Assembly (NCBI GenBank): GCA_023807065.1
Contig: JAJJLU010003685.1
Span: 1-38,299, forward strand
Origin: Isotricha intestinalis
Lineage: Eukaryota; Ciliophora; Litostomatea; Vestibuliferida; Isotrichidae
DNA: 38,299 bases
Direction: 5' to 3'
Of the stretch, positions 9,070-18,271 are shown piece by piece. The notes under the pieces are model-generated. The model ran no database searches. It saw only the letters and a program-made list of their open reading frames with translations, and was not told where the DNA came from. Position numbers and translations under genes: made by a program. Position 1 is the stretch's first letter; each line of letters opens with the position of its first letter.

Positions 9070-9652
9070 ATATAATTATAGAAAATATATGAATTATAAT
9101 AAAATTAAATTTTACAAAAAAAATTCAATTTTTGTTTAATTTTATAATTAAAATTAAATATTCAAATATATTAAATATATCCTTTATTAGGATTTTAAAA
9201 AAATTTTGGTAATTTAATATATGGAATTAATATCAAAAATAAATTTGAAATCATTTCCAAGGATAAATTAATATTAGTTAAAATACTAATATGAATAAAT
9301 TTATCATTAATAATATATTTTTTTCTTTCTTCAAAATATAAGATTATTTTGTTTTTAAATTTGAATAAATTTAGAATTATTTTATACATAACAGAAACTT
9401 GAGATTTTAATAAATATTTTATCAAAAATAATACTTCCTTGCGATTATTCATTTAAATTTAGTACTTTAAGTTTTATTAATATAAATTCATTATGTTTTC
9501 CTCATTTATTGCTGATTAATTTCTTCTAAAGTAAATATTATTCCCTTAGAAAGTTTTCCATTTATTAATTTATTAAATTCAAATATATTTTTTTGGAGAT
9601 TATGATTTAAATATTTTTATTTAATATATATAAGGAGTAAAAATATAAAAAA
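9070..9652. other. Gap with a doubtful minus-strand coding remnant
   Basis: 583 bases. On the minus strand two adjacent open stretches occur: about 9595-9495, containing INGKLSKGIIFTLEEINQQ before a TAA, and 9452-9195. The first has no ATG. They could be exons of one small gene or relics, but no splice scheme tried joined them cleanly. The promoter of the kinase at 9653 must lie at the right end. Confidence 0.35.
9195..9452 (-). CDS. Doubtful hydrophobic ORF
   Basis: 85 codons from an ATG to TAA, rich in Ile, Leu, Phe and Lys (for example LFLIKYLLKSQVSVMYKI). Composition does not separate a real small protein from AT-rich chance. A possible 28-nt intron just upstream (gtactaaat...gcaag) would extend it with NEFILIKLK, which weakly favours a real exon of a larger or decayed gene. 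Confidence 0.25.
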   Translation of the reverse strand: MNNRKEVLFLIKYLLKSQVSVMYKIILNLFKFKNKIILYFEERKKYIINDKFIHISILTNINLSLEMISNLFLILIPYIKLPKFF

Positions 9653-12600
9653 ATGAATGAAGAAAAGAAAAAAGACAATATTCAACAAATGAATAATAAC
9701 ATTAATAAAAAGCAGAAAAAGAAAGGACCATATTTATTAGGTCAAACATTAGGAGAAGGAGCTTTTGCTAAAGTGAAAGTAGCAACTCAAATTCATACAA
9801 ATGAAAAAACAGCAATAAAAATATTAGATAAATCTCGTTTATTAGAAGATGAAAGAGATGTACAAAGATTTAAAAAAGAAATAAACATATTAAAGAAACT
9901 TCATCACAAAAACATAATTCAACTATATGAAATAATGGAAAGTAAAAAATCATTATATATAGTAATGGAATATTGTGAAAAGGGAGAATTATTTGATTAC
10001 ATAGTAAACAATGGTAAATTATCTGAAGAAGAATCATGTCGTTTATTTCAGCAAATAATAAACGGAGTAGAATATTTACATGAGCAAAGTATAATACATA
10101 GAGATTTAAAACCTGAAAATATATTATTAGATAATAATATAAATATTAAAATATCAGATTTTGGTTTAAGTACTTTTTACGATAAAAATACTTATTTACA
10201 AACACCTTGTGGAACACCATCATATGCTCCTCCTGAAATGTTAAATGGAAATGCTTATAATGGAACTTCAAGTGATATTTGGTCGTGTGGTATTATTTTA
10301 TATGCTATGTTATGTGGAAGTTTACCTTTCGCTGAAAGTAAAGAAGATATTATTTGTAAAAAAATATTAAATCATGATTATATTATTCCTAATTTCTTAT
10401 CTAAAAATGCTAAAGATTTATTAAATCATATTATGAAAATTAACCCTTTAGAAAGATATACTATTCAACAAATTAAAAATCATCCTTGGTTTAATTTAGT
10501 TAATCCACATTTAATTGGAGGAATTACTATTGGTGTTAATCATATTCCTGTTGATGATAATATTTTAGATATGGTTGAAAAATATAATTTCGATAGAGAA
10601 AAATGTAAACAAAATATATTAAATAATAGATTTGATTCTATTACTTGTGTTTATTATTTATGTTTAAAAAAATACATTAGAGAAGGAAATAATTCAGTTA
10701 GTGATTTAACGAGTTGTTTATTTGAAGAATTTTTAAAAAATGATTATTTAAGAATTAATAAAGAAACTATAATAAAAGAAAATGAAATTGAAAGACCGAA
10801 AACTGCAAGAACTAATATTAAGAATATTATTATTAAAGATGATAAATCTACTATTGAAAATGATGATAATAGAATTAAAAGTAATGGTCAAGTTGAAATA
10901 TCTAAAACTCAAGCTGAAACTGAAATTAGTTTAAAAAGTAATAGAAGTTATATTAATAATGATGAAAAAAGTCCTAAAAATGATAAATATAAAAAAAATA
11001 AAAAAATTGATAAAGAAATGGGAAATAAAAGTCAAAAAAATTTGAATTATATTCCTATTTTAAAAAATGAAAATAAAAAAATGATAAATGGAAATAATAA
11101 TGTTAAAAGTGAAGAAAATGAAAAAGAAATAAATATAAAAGATAATAATAGGAAATTTTCAGGTAATTCTTCAAATAATAATATATTTAAAACTAAAAAA
11201 ATTGATCAAATAAAAACAAACTTAAATAAAAATAAAAATTCATTTAACAATTCAAACCCGAAATTAATAGTAACAAATGTAACAGTAAATAATATAGTAC
11301 AAAATAAAATAAAAAACAAAGGACAAGATTTAAGTTCATATAGGCAAAATAATACAAATAATTTAAATTTAAGAACAAAAGGTAAGAAAAAAAATAGTAA
11401 TATAGGTTCAAGCACAGAATTATCAACATTAATAAGAAAAAAAATAAAAGAATTTTCAAGAAGTATAGTAATCCCAACATTAAAAGAACCTAATAATATA
11501 ATAAAAACAACAAATAATACAAATAACACAATAAAAATAACAGATATATCATTAAAAAAAGAAAATGGTTCAGAAATAAAAAAAGAAGAAAAAGAAAACA
11601 ATAATATAAATATATTACCAAAGAAAGAAATAAAAAATGAAAAGAATCAAACATTAAATAACAATAACATAATATTAACTAAGGAAAATAATGGAAATAT
11701 AGAAATAAAAAGTAAATTAAATAATAAAATAAATGGAAATGAATATAATCAAAAATCAGCTTTAGAACAAAGAGAAACTTATAGAACATATAGAAATGAT
11801 GTAAAAGAAGGAAGAACTGCTTCTCAACATAAATCTTCTCCTTTTCCTTTAGATAAAATATCTTTAGATGATGATGAAAGTTTATTTTTAGATGATGAAA
11901 AGCCTGTTAATGTATTAGATTATATTGCTAGAAGATTAGTCGCTTCTTCTTTTTGTGGAAGCTGTAATTTCCAATCTTCTCAAAATCAACAAAATAATCA
12001 TCATATTGACTTTAATTACAATCAATTAAGTAAAAATGAAAATAATTTTAAAAATTTAATTTCAATTTTAAATCAAAAATTTAAAAACTTTATTCTTAAA
12101 GAAAATTTAGGTAATTATCAAGATAATAATAAAAATAATAAAAATGATAAATTTTATTTTAAGAAAAATTTCAAAAATGAAAATTCGATTATTGATTATA
12201 ATATTAATAATACTCATTATAATAAATTTTTAGATATTTCAACTAATTATGATCCTGCTTTAGATTCAAGAGGAGAAAGTTCTGTTGAAAGATCATTATC
12301 AATTAAATCTAATGAATTTAGGAATTTTTCTTTTTCTCCTGAAAGAAAAGCTAAAAATATTTATGAACAAAATAATATTAATTCTTTAAACTTAAATTCT
12401 TCTTTTAATATTTCTACTAATAATTTTATTAATAAAACTAATGGAAATTATATTGGAATTATTTCTGAAGATGAAGAATATGAATTTTTAGATAAAGAAA
12501 GAATTAAGAAAAGTAAAAAGAATAAGAAATTATTTCCTTTTCCTGAAAAAAAAGTTACTATTAATTTATCTATGACTCTTAATAATACTGTTAAGAAACA

Positions 12601-12670
12601 AACTCAAAATGTGTCTAATAATAGTAATGGGAATTTACAAATTAAGAAAAAAAATAAAAAAAGGTATTGA
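9653..12670 (+). CDS. SNF1/AMPK-like (CAMKL) Ser/Thr kinase with very long Asn/Lys tail
   Basis: 1005 residues. Residues about 25-280 are a complete, apparently active kinase: Gly loop GEGAFAKV, AIK lysine, HRDLKPEN, DFGLS, a T-loop with Thr (LQTPCGTPSYAPPE), and DIWSCGIILYAMLCGSLPF. Next comes a UBA-like segment (about 305-345: NILDMVEKYNFDREKCKQNI) typical of the AMPK, MARK and SNF1 group. The remaining 650 residues are low-complexity Asn/Lys/Ser with a few ordered islands (VLDYIARRLVASSFCGSCNF; FSFSPERKA). No clear KA1 or alpha-CTD was found. The family handles energy or polarity signalling. The stop is TGA, rare here, with a TAA 11 codons later in the same frame. Confidence 0.85.
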   Translation: MNEEKKKDNIQQMNNNINKKQKKKGPYLLGQTLGEGAFAKVKVATQIHTNEKTAIKILDKSRLLEDERDVQRFKKEINILKKLHHKNIIQLYEIMESKKSLYIVMEYCEKGELFDYIVNNGKLSEEESCRLFQQIINGVEYLHEQSIIHRDLKPENILLDNNINIKISDFGLSTFYDKNTYLQTPCGTPSYAPPEMLNGNAYNGTSSDIWSCGIILYAMLCGSLPFAESKEDIICKKILNHDYIIPNFLSKNAKDLLNHIMKINPLERYTIQQIKNHPWFNLVNPHLIGGITIGVNHIPVDDNILDMVEKYNFDREKCKQNILNNRFDSITCVYYLCLKKYIREGNNSVSDLTSCLFEEFLKNDYLRINKETIIKENEIERPKTARTNIKNIIIKDDKSTIENDDNRIKSNGQVEISKTQAETEISLKSNRSYINNDEKSPKNDKYKKNKKIDKEMGNKSQKNLNYIPILKNENKKMINGNNNVKSEENEKEINIKDNNRKFSGNSSNNNIFKTKKIDQIKTNLNKNKNSFNNSNPKLIVTNVTVNNIVQNKIKNKGQDLSSYRQNNTNNLNLRTKGKKKNSNIGSSTELSTLIRKKIKEFSRSIVIPTLKEPNNIIKTTNNTNNTIKITDISLKKENGSEIKKEEKENNNINILPKKEIKNEKNQTLNNNNIILTKENNGNIEIKSKLNNKINGNEYNQKSALEQRETYRTYRNDVKEGRTASQHKSSPFPLDKISLDDDESLFLDDEKPVNVLDYIARRLVASSFCGSCNFQSSQNQQNNHHIDFNYNQLSKNENNFKNLISILNQKFKNFILKENLGNYQDNNKNNKNDKFYFKKNFKNENSIIDYNINNTHYNKFLDISTNYDPALDSRGESSVERSLSIKSNEFRNFSFSPERKAKNIYEQNNINSLNLNSSFNISTNNFINKTNGNYIGIISEDEEYEFLDKERIKKSKKNKKLFPFPEKKVTINLSMTLNNTVKKQTQNVSNNSNGNLQIKKKNKKRY

Positions 12671-13466
12671 AGAATATTTTTTTATGTATTAAAAATTTTT
12701 TAATAATTGTAATAATTGTAAATTATTATAATTTTGTTATAAATTTTTATTTGAATATTAATTGAAATTCACTTTAAAAAATATAATTAAAAAATTATGT
12801 TAAAGGAAAAAAACCAAGAAAAAAATTATTTTTCCTATTTTTCTTTATAATGATCAATATAATAAAAAAGAAAGAAAAGAAAATAGAAATATTAAAGAAA
12901 AAGAAAGAAGAAATAATAATAGATATAATAAATAATTATAAATAAAGATAAGATAAAAAGGTATTATTTAACAAATGAATTAAAAACAAATAAATAAAAA
13001 TAATGAAAATAATACACATAAAATTAATGTATTAAATAGATCTATTTAAATAAAAGGTAATTTAATAATAAATTGCTAAAGAAAATAAAGAAGAAATTTA
13101 TCAAAAGATATATTTAAAAATCCAAATTAATAAAATATTATATAAAATATTCCTATGAATCAAAAAGAATAAAAAACATCATACATTAATTTGAAATTGG
13201 AATAGAGATTTATTATGAAAATCAAAAAAGAAAATTATTGAAAGAAAGAAGGAAAATCTAATAAAAAAATACTTTTAATAAATGATAATTATGTTTTTGC
13301 TTTTAATTTAATTATTTATGTTAATATTTATCATAATGAAAGTTTTGATAATATTACTTTTAGTTCTTCATTAGATAACGATCCTTATTATACTTTTTAA
13401 GATATAAGTAAATTAATTGATACAATATTTTTTATTGACATAATTTTATTTATTCTTTTTTATTTT
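12671..13466. other. Long gap with a TAA-riddled coding-like stretch
   Basis: About 800 bases between the SNF1-like kinase and a convergent zinc-finger gene. The first 170 bases are AT-rich 3' flank. The rest is the possible relic annotated separately at 12843-13460. No RNA gene pattern seen. Confidence 0.4.
12843..13460 (+). pseudogene. Possible relic gene interrupted mainly by TAA
   Basis: A single plus-strand frame gives protein-like sequence over about 205 codons, interrupted by roughly a dozen TAA, one TAG and one TGA. The best part, 13242-13397, is a 52-codon run with normal codon choice (containing NESFDNITFSSSLDNDPYY) but no ATG. Several stops lie one transition from CAA, CAG or TGG, as expected from AT-biased decay of a Gln-rich gene. 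However, the overall stop density is close to what random 80% AT sequence gives, so only the 52-codon part is moderately convincing. Confidence 0.3.
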
Positions 13467-13895
13467 TTACATTTCTTCTCCCATTAATTTTATCATTTGA
13501 GATTCATGTTGTAATTTTATATGCTCCCAAAATTCTTCTTTTTCTTTATATTTTGCATTACATTCTTTACATATATAACGAGATTTACAATATAATAAAT
13601 GATTATTATGTAATTGAGCATTTTGAAATTCTAAACCACAAAAAAAACACTTTGGTTTTATTTCTCCACATTCAAGATATCTTTCAATACCTTTATTTTC
13701 AGTAGTTTTTAAAGGTTTTTCTTCACATTCTTGATTAACACACTTTAGATTTTTTTTTTCTAAAATTTGTGCACATTCTTTACAATATAATGTATGACAT
13801 GATACACATTCAAATACTGACTCTAAAAATTTACCACAATTAGGACAAATAAAATCACATTTTATATCTAAAATTTCTGTACTGTTTTCAATCAT
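13467..13895 (-). CDS. RING/TRAF-type zinc-finger protein
   Basis: 142 residues. A degenerate RING-like part has CPNCGKFLES, then CVSCHTLYCKECAQ, then C-x4-C (residues about 18-58). Then two TRAF- or C2H2-like fingers follow: CFFCGLEF...HNNHLLYC, and YICKECNAKYKEKEEFWEHIKLQH. Cys and His spacing indicate at least three zinc sites. RING-TRAF proteins are often ubiquitin ligases or adaptors, but several canonical RING ligands are missing, so ligase activity is uncertain. Short for the family and without a MATH domain. Stop TAA. Confidence 0.65.
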   Translation of the reverse strand: MIENSTEILDIKCDFICPNCGKFLESVFECVSCHTLYCKECAQILEKKNLKCVNQECEEKPLKTTENKGIERYLECGEIKPKCFFCGLEFQNAQLHNNHLLYCKSRYICKECNAKYKEKEEFWEHIKLQHESQMIKLMGEEM

Positions 13896-13984
13896 TTTTT
13901 TAAATTAATTTTTTTTTTAAAATTAAATTATTTATAATTACATATATCATATTATATTATTTTATTTATAATTAAATTACATTT

Positions 13985-14581
13985 CTATATTTTATCTTTT
14001 TTTTTTCTCATTATATTTTCATGATATTCTAAATTTTTTAAATTAAGAAATAAATTAGCACGTTTAGTATTTTTATTTAAGGATATTTTATTTTTATTTT
14101 TTTTTCTATTAAAATAAAAGCTTTTTTCTTCATTTGATTTTTTATTTGCTTTAACATAAGGTAAAGAAATATTTTGTAAAATAGTACCATCAATATCAGA
14201 AGTATCATTTAAAAATTGTTTAATTAAAACAGTTCTTTTAATAAAATTAGACTTAGCTTGATTTCTTTGAAAAGGAGTAGGCTTTAATTGTCTGCTAAAA
14301 ATAGCTCTTCTTTGTTCTTCACTTGTAATATAATATAAATTTTCATAATGTTTCTTTTTTTTCTTAAAAGGACTTTGTTTAAAAGAATCACTGGTTTTTA
14401 AAGGATCATAATATTCATATTTATTATTTGAATCATTATAACTTGTTAAAGAAAAAAATTGATTTTCTGTCGTTTCTATTCTATCTAATAATCTTGATTT
14501 TGCATTTCTTTCTGTTTGAATTCTTCTAAAAGAATAACTTTCTGCTATTGCTTCATAAAGTAATCTTGCATTAAATAACAT
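13985..14581 (-). CDS. Hypothetical basic protein ending in TAG
   Basis: 198 residues, very basic, no membrane segment. N-terminus MLFNARLLYEAIAESYSFRR may be helical; Lys/Arg-rich patches follow (SPFKKKKKHYENLYYITSEE; a QRRAIFSRQLKPTPFQRN segment). No domain recognised. It is the only predicted gene here that ends in TAG, which supports TAG being a stop in this genome. It lies about 100 bases downstream of GSK3 on the same strand. Confidence 0.6.
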   Translation of the reverse strand: MLFNARLLYEAIAESYSFRRIQTERNAKSRLLDRIETTENQFFSLTSYNDSNNKYEYYDPLKTSDSFKQSPFKKKKKHYENLYYITSEEQRRAIFSRQLKPTPFQRNQAKSNFIKRTVLIKQFLNDTSDIDGTILQNISLPYVKANKKSNEEKSFYFNRKKNKNKISLNKNTKRANLFLNLKNLEYHENIMRKKKDKI

Positions 14582-14674
14582 TTTTTTATATAATTAAATA
14601 TCTAATAGATTATATAAATATTAATTTTTTTTTTGAAGTTATTATTTTTAATATTATATAAAAACCAATTTATC

Positions 14675-15715
14675 TCATTTCACATCTTTAATTAATTTAT
14701 TAATATTTTCTTTATCATATTGAATTTCACATTCTTTAAATTGGAAAATATGTTTTGGAAGACCATTACCGTTAGGAAGTTTAAAATCTTTTTTTTTCAT
14801 ATCATCAAAAAAAGGATGATTAAGAGCTTGATAAGGAGTTAATCTTTTTTCAGGTTCATAAACTAATAATTTATCAACTAAATCAATGAATAACAAATCA
14901 TCAGTTTTATCTTTAAAAACATCTTTCCATACTTTATGAGGAATATTAGGTAATTTACTAATATGAACTTTAGGATTCATATGATAAATTTCTTCTTTAG
15001 TAGGAGTGCCTAAAATTTTAATAATTTCATACATTTGTTCCTTTGCACTTTTCCCAGGAAAAATAGCTCTATTTAAAACTAATTCTGCAATAACACAACC
15101 TATACTCCAAACATCAACTTGACAAGTATAGAAAGTTGCTCCTAAAACTAATTCAGGAGGTCTATAATATCTTGAACATATATAAGCAATATTTTCCTCA
15201 GTTTTTACTAATTGCTTTGCACAACCAAAATCACATAATTTTAATGAATAATCTTTTAAATCTATTAATATATTTTGAGGCTTTATATCTCTATGACATA
15301 TTCCTATTGAATGTAAATATCCTATTGATTTTAACATTTGATATGAATATACTTTTAATAAAGAAGATGGGAATTTTGTTCCATTGTGTTTATTTTTTGA
15401 AATTAATATTGATAAAGTTTCAGGTACATAATCCATTATACAATTTAAAAAAACATCATCGCTTTTTGCTTTAGGAATATTTGCTTTTGTGTAATAAAAA
15501 GAAAGGAGTTGTACTATATTTGGATGATTTAATTTTTGCATTATTGATAATTCTCTATTTTTATATCTTCTGTCTTGAAATACTTTCTTTACTGCTACTT
15601 TCTCTCCTGTTTTCTTTATTTTTGCTAAGAATACTTCTCCAAATGCTCCTTGACCTATTATGTCTTTTTTATCAAATATTAAATCATTTTCTGTTATTTT
15701 TTCCTCCTTATCCAT
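14675..15715 (-). CDS. GSK3: Glycogen synthase kinase 3 (GSK3/Shaggy) homologue
   Basis: 346 residues, a compact GSK3. Diagnostic features: GQGAFGEVF Gly loop; VAVKK; the GSK3-specific QDRRYKNREL; HRDIKPQN; DFGCAKQL; the activation-loop Tyr in AYICSRYYRPPEL; and GTPTKEEI in the CMGC insert region. GSK3 phosphorylates primed substrates in Wnt-type, metabolic and ciliary-length signalling. The N-terminal Ser regulatory site seen in animals is absent. The APE region reads RPPEL instead of RAPEL. The stop is TGA; the same frame would reach TAA seven codons later. Confidence 0.95.
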   Translation of the reverse strand: MDKEEKITENDLIFDKKDIIGQGAFGEVFLAKIKKTGEKVAVKKVFQDRRYKNRELSIMQKLNHPNIVQLLSFYYTKANIPKAKSDDVFLNCIMDYVPETLSILISKNKHNGTKFPSSLLKVYSYQMLKSIGYLHSIGICHRDIKPQNILIDLKDYSLKLCDFGCAKQLVKTEENIAYICSRYYRPPELVLGATFYTCQVDVWSIGCVIAELVLNRAIFPGKSAKEQMYEIIKILGTPTKEEIYHMNPKVHISKLPNIPHKVWKDVFKDKTDDLLFIDLVDKLLVYEPEKRLTPYQALNHPFFDDMKKKDFKLPNGNGLPKHIFQFKECEIQYDKENINKLIKDVK

Positions 15716-16383
15716 ATTTTTTTTATTTGAATTTAATAATTATAAGTTATTTAATTTGTTAATTCATTTTTTTTATTTTACCAATTTTTTCTAAAAATTT
15801 TTAGTGAATGTTATATTTTAATAAAAATGAATTCTTTAATTCTTTTTCAAAACCGTTTGTTGATTTAATTATTTTTTATAACTTTTTTATTAAATTTTTG
15901 ACCTGTGAAGAAATTCTATAAATTTGGAATTAATTTAGAAACCATTGACTTAATAATAATTTATTTTTTTCAAGATTTTGATTTTTATTTTGAGATAAAT
16001 TCATGTATTTAATTTTAATATAATAAATAATTATATTTATATTATTCATTAATAAAGTAATTTTTTTCGAGGTTGGATAATTTATTAGTTCATCATTACT
16101 TATTTAAAATTTAAATATGTTTTTTATATAATTTTTATTATAATATTTAAATCAATTAATTTAAGTGAATTATAGAATTATATCAACAATAAGAATAAAA
16201 ATACAATTTTTTTAACTTCATTATTCTTTATTTTCTTTAAAACTTCTAAACCTGAAATTATATGATGTTAGATGAATTCTATCCAAAAAATATTTTTTTA
16301 TATTGAATACATTTTTAATTATTTAAATTCATTAATGAATTTAAATAATATAATTATATTTATTATAAAATTAGATTAAATTA
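15716..16383. other. Intergenic, divergent promoters, no gene seen
   Basis: 667 very AT-rich bases between divergently transcribed GSK3 and the Asn-rich gene. A small more GC-rich spot at about 16066-16080 (ttcgaggttgg) was checked as a possible tRNA B box, but no acceptor-stem pairing or A box surrounds it. Nothing else is seen. Confidence 0.5.
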
Positions 16384-18135
16384 ATGAACAATGAAAGAGA
16401 CGGATGGGATAATAAAGGAAATTCCATTGAGACAAATCCAAAAGATGAACTTCATTCAAAAGGAAATAAAAAAAACTACAAATTTAAAGACGGAGAAAGA
16501 AACTATGAATATACTCAATATAGAAAGCATCCAAAAAAAAATGATTACAATGAAAAAGGAAAAAACAATAATGAAAATACTATTAATAAAAAAAATAATA
16601 AGAAAAAAAGAGAAAGTAATTATGAAATCATTGAAAGATTTACTGAAAATATTAAAGAAATACCAAATGAAATAAATAATCAAATTGTACAAGATGAAAG
16701 AATAAAACTTAAAAACTTAAATCAACCTTCTCAAAATAATACAAAAAAAAATTATTTTAATCATAATAATAATTCTCAAATAAATAATATAATAAATAAT
16801 GTAAACGAGCAAAATCAAAAAAATATGAATCAATTTAATTTTTATCAAGATAATTCCCTTCATAATATTAATTATATGAATAATCCAAATAATAATAATC
16901 AAAGTGGAGTTGTTAAAAATTATAATAGAATGTTAAATCAAACACAATTTAGAAAATTTAATAATATAAAACAGAATAATAATAATAAAGGAAAGAATAA
17001 TAATAATAAAAATAATACAAATGTAAATATGACAAAATCAACAATGCAAATATCAAATGTAAATTCTTTAGAAAATCAAAAAGAACAAAATTCAAATTTA
17101 AATATTGAAAATTCTCAAAATAATAATAATTCCATTAATTCAGATAATTTATCAATAAAAAATCAATCTTATTATTCTGATAGAGCATGTGCTCCATTAC
17201 CAAATTATGGAAATGAAATATTTATCAATAATATAAATCAACCAATTCCACCTTATATGAATGAACAAATGTATCATTATAATAGAATTCCAATCAATGT
17301 TTTTAATATACCACCACTTAATCAAATTGAACAAAATAATTTATTTAATTATTCTCCTTTTACTCTTAATCCTATTAATCCTAATCAAAATATTGTTATT
17401 AATAATAATAATGAGAATATAAAAGATAATAAAAAGAATAATAATGTTATAGGAAAAAATAAGGGAAATAGAAATAATCAAAGTAATAAAATTTTAATTC
17501 CTAATAATAATAATAATAATAATACCAATTTAAATTTTAATAATACAATTAATGGAGGACTTTATATTAATCAAAATCAAAATCCACATTATAAAAAGAA
17601 TATTAATAAAAAATTAGGATTAAGAAAACTTAATAGTGATAAAAGTATACCTATGAATAATATTCCTATTTTTCCTCAGAGGAATATAAATAATAAAATA
17701 ATAAATCAAAATATTCAAAAAGAAGAACAAATAAGTCCTTTTAATAATTTAATTTTGAAAATAAAATTACCAAATGGAAATGAATTAATTGATGATTTAA
17801 ATATTAATTTACTAGAAGAAGATTATAAAAATGTAGCTCAAAAATATATTAATAACAATAATTTAAATCCAATATTAATTGATCCTATTTATAATAAAAT
17901 AATAAATTCTTTAAAATTAACAAAAGATATTTTTTCAAATAATACAACAAAATATGAGAGAAAGAAATTAAAAGAATTAAGAAATTATTATTTAAATATG
18001 AAAGATGATGATGAATTAAGTGTATGTAGTATAGAAGATATATTAGAATGTAATAAATATTATGAAATGATTAAAGATTTAAAACCAAATAAAAAAGAAA
18101 TTAACAATTTTGAAATACTTAATTATACATTTTAA
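16384..18135 (+). CDS. Asn-rich protein with small C-terminal ordered region
   Basis: 583 residues; most of residues 50-440 is Asn/Gln/Lys-rich and low in complexity, with Pro-rich islands (NQPIPPYMNEQ). Residues about 455-515 look like a small beta-grasp or PFU-like unit: NLILKIKLPNGNELIDDL followed by a helix with NVAQKYINNNNL and a hydrophobic helix. The C-terminus is charged, with DDDELSVCSIEDILE. Function unknown; it could be an RNA-granule or scaffold protein. Start is the first ATG after a long AT-rich leader. Confidence 0.65.
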   Translation: MNNERDGWDNKGNSIETNPKDELHSKGNKKNYKFKDGERNYEYTQYRKHPKKNDYNEKGKNNNENTINKKNNKKKRESNYEIIERFTENIKEIPNEINNQIVQDERIKLKNLNQPSQNNTKKNYFNHNNNSQINNIINNVNEQNQKNMNQFNFYQDNSLHNINYMNNPNNNNQSGVVKNYNRMLNQTQFRKFNNIKQNNNNKGKNNNNKNNTNVNMTKSTMQISNVNSLENQKEQNSNLNIENSQNNNNSINSDNLSIKNQSYYSDRACAPLPNYGNEIFINNINQPIPPYMNEQMYHYNRIPINVFNIPPLNQIEQNNLFNYSPFTLNPINPNQNIVINNNNENIKDNKKNNNVIGKNKGNRNNQSNKILIPNNNNNNNTNLNFNNTINGGLYINQNQNPHYKKNINKKLGLRKLNSDKSIPMNNIPIFPQRNINNKIINQNIQKEEQISPFNNLILKIKLPNGNELIDDLNINLLEEDYKNVAQKYINNNNLNPILIDPIYNKIINSLKLTKDIFSNNTTKYERKKLKELRNYYLNMKDDDELSVCSIEDILECNKYYEMIKDLKPNKKEINNFEILNYTF

Positions 18136-18271
18136 ATAATGAAAAATAAATAAAATAATTTATATATATTTAAGTATTTTAGGAAATTAATAAGTAAAAA
18201 TAAAATAAAAAAAAATAACTTATTTTAAATAGTTTTAAATAATAAATAAATGTTTATTTAAAAAATTAAAT

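Noticed and set aside
11206..11601. Hydrophobic minus-strand ORFs inside the SNF1-like gene
   Set aside because: Antisense shadows of the Asn/Lys tail; no independent start context or splice logic.
15136..15762. Two plus-strand ORFs opposite GSK3
   Set aside because: They lie fully within the conserved kinase coding region on the other strand.
16060..16085. Possible tRNA B box (ttcgaggttgg)
   Set aside because: No A box, anticodon arm or acceptor stem pairing around it.
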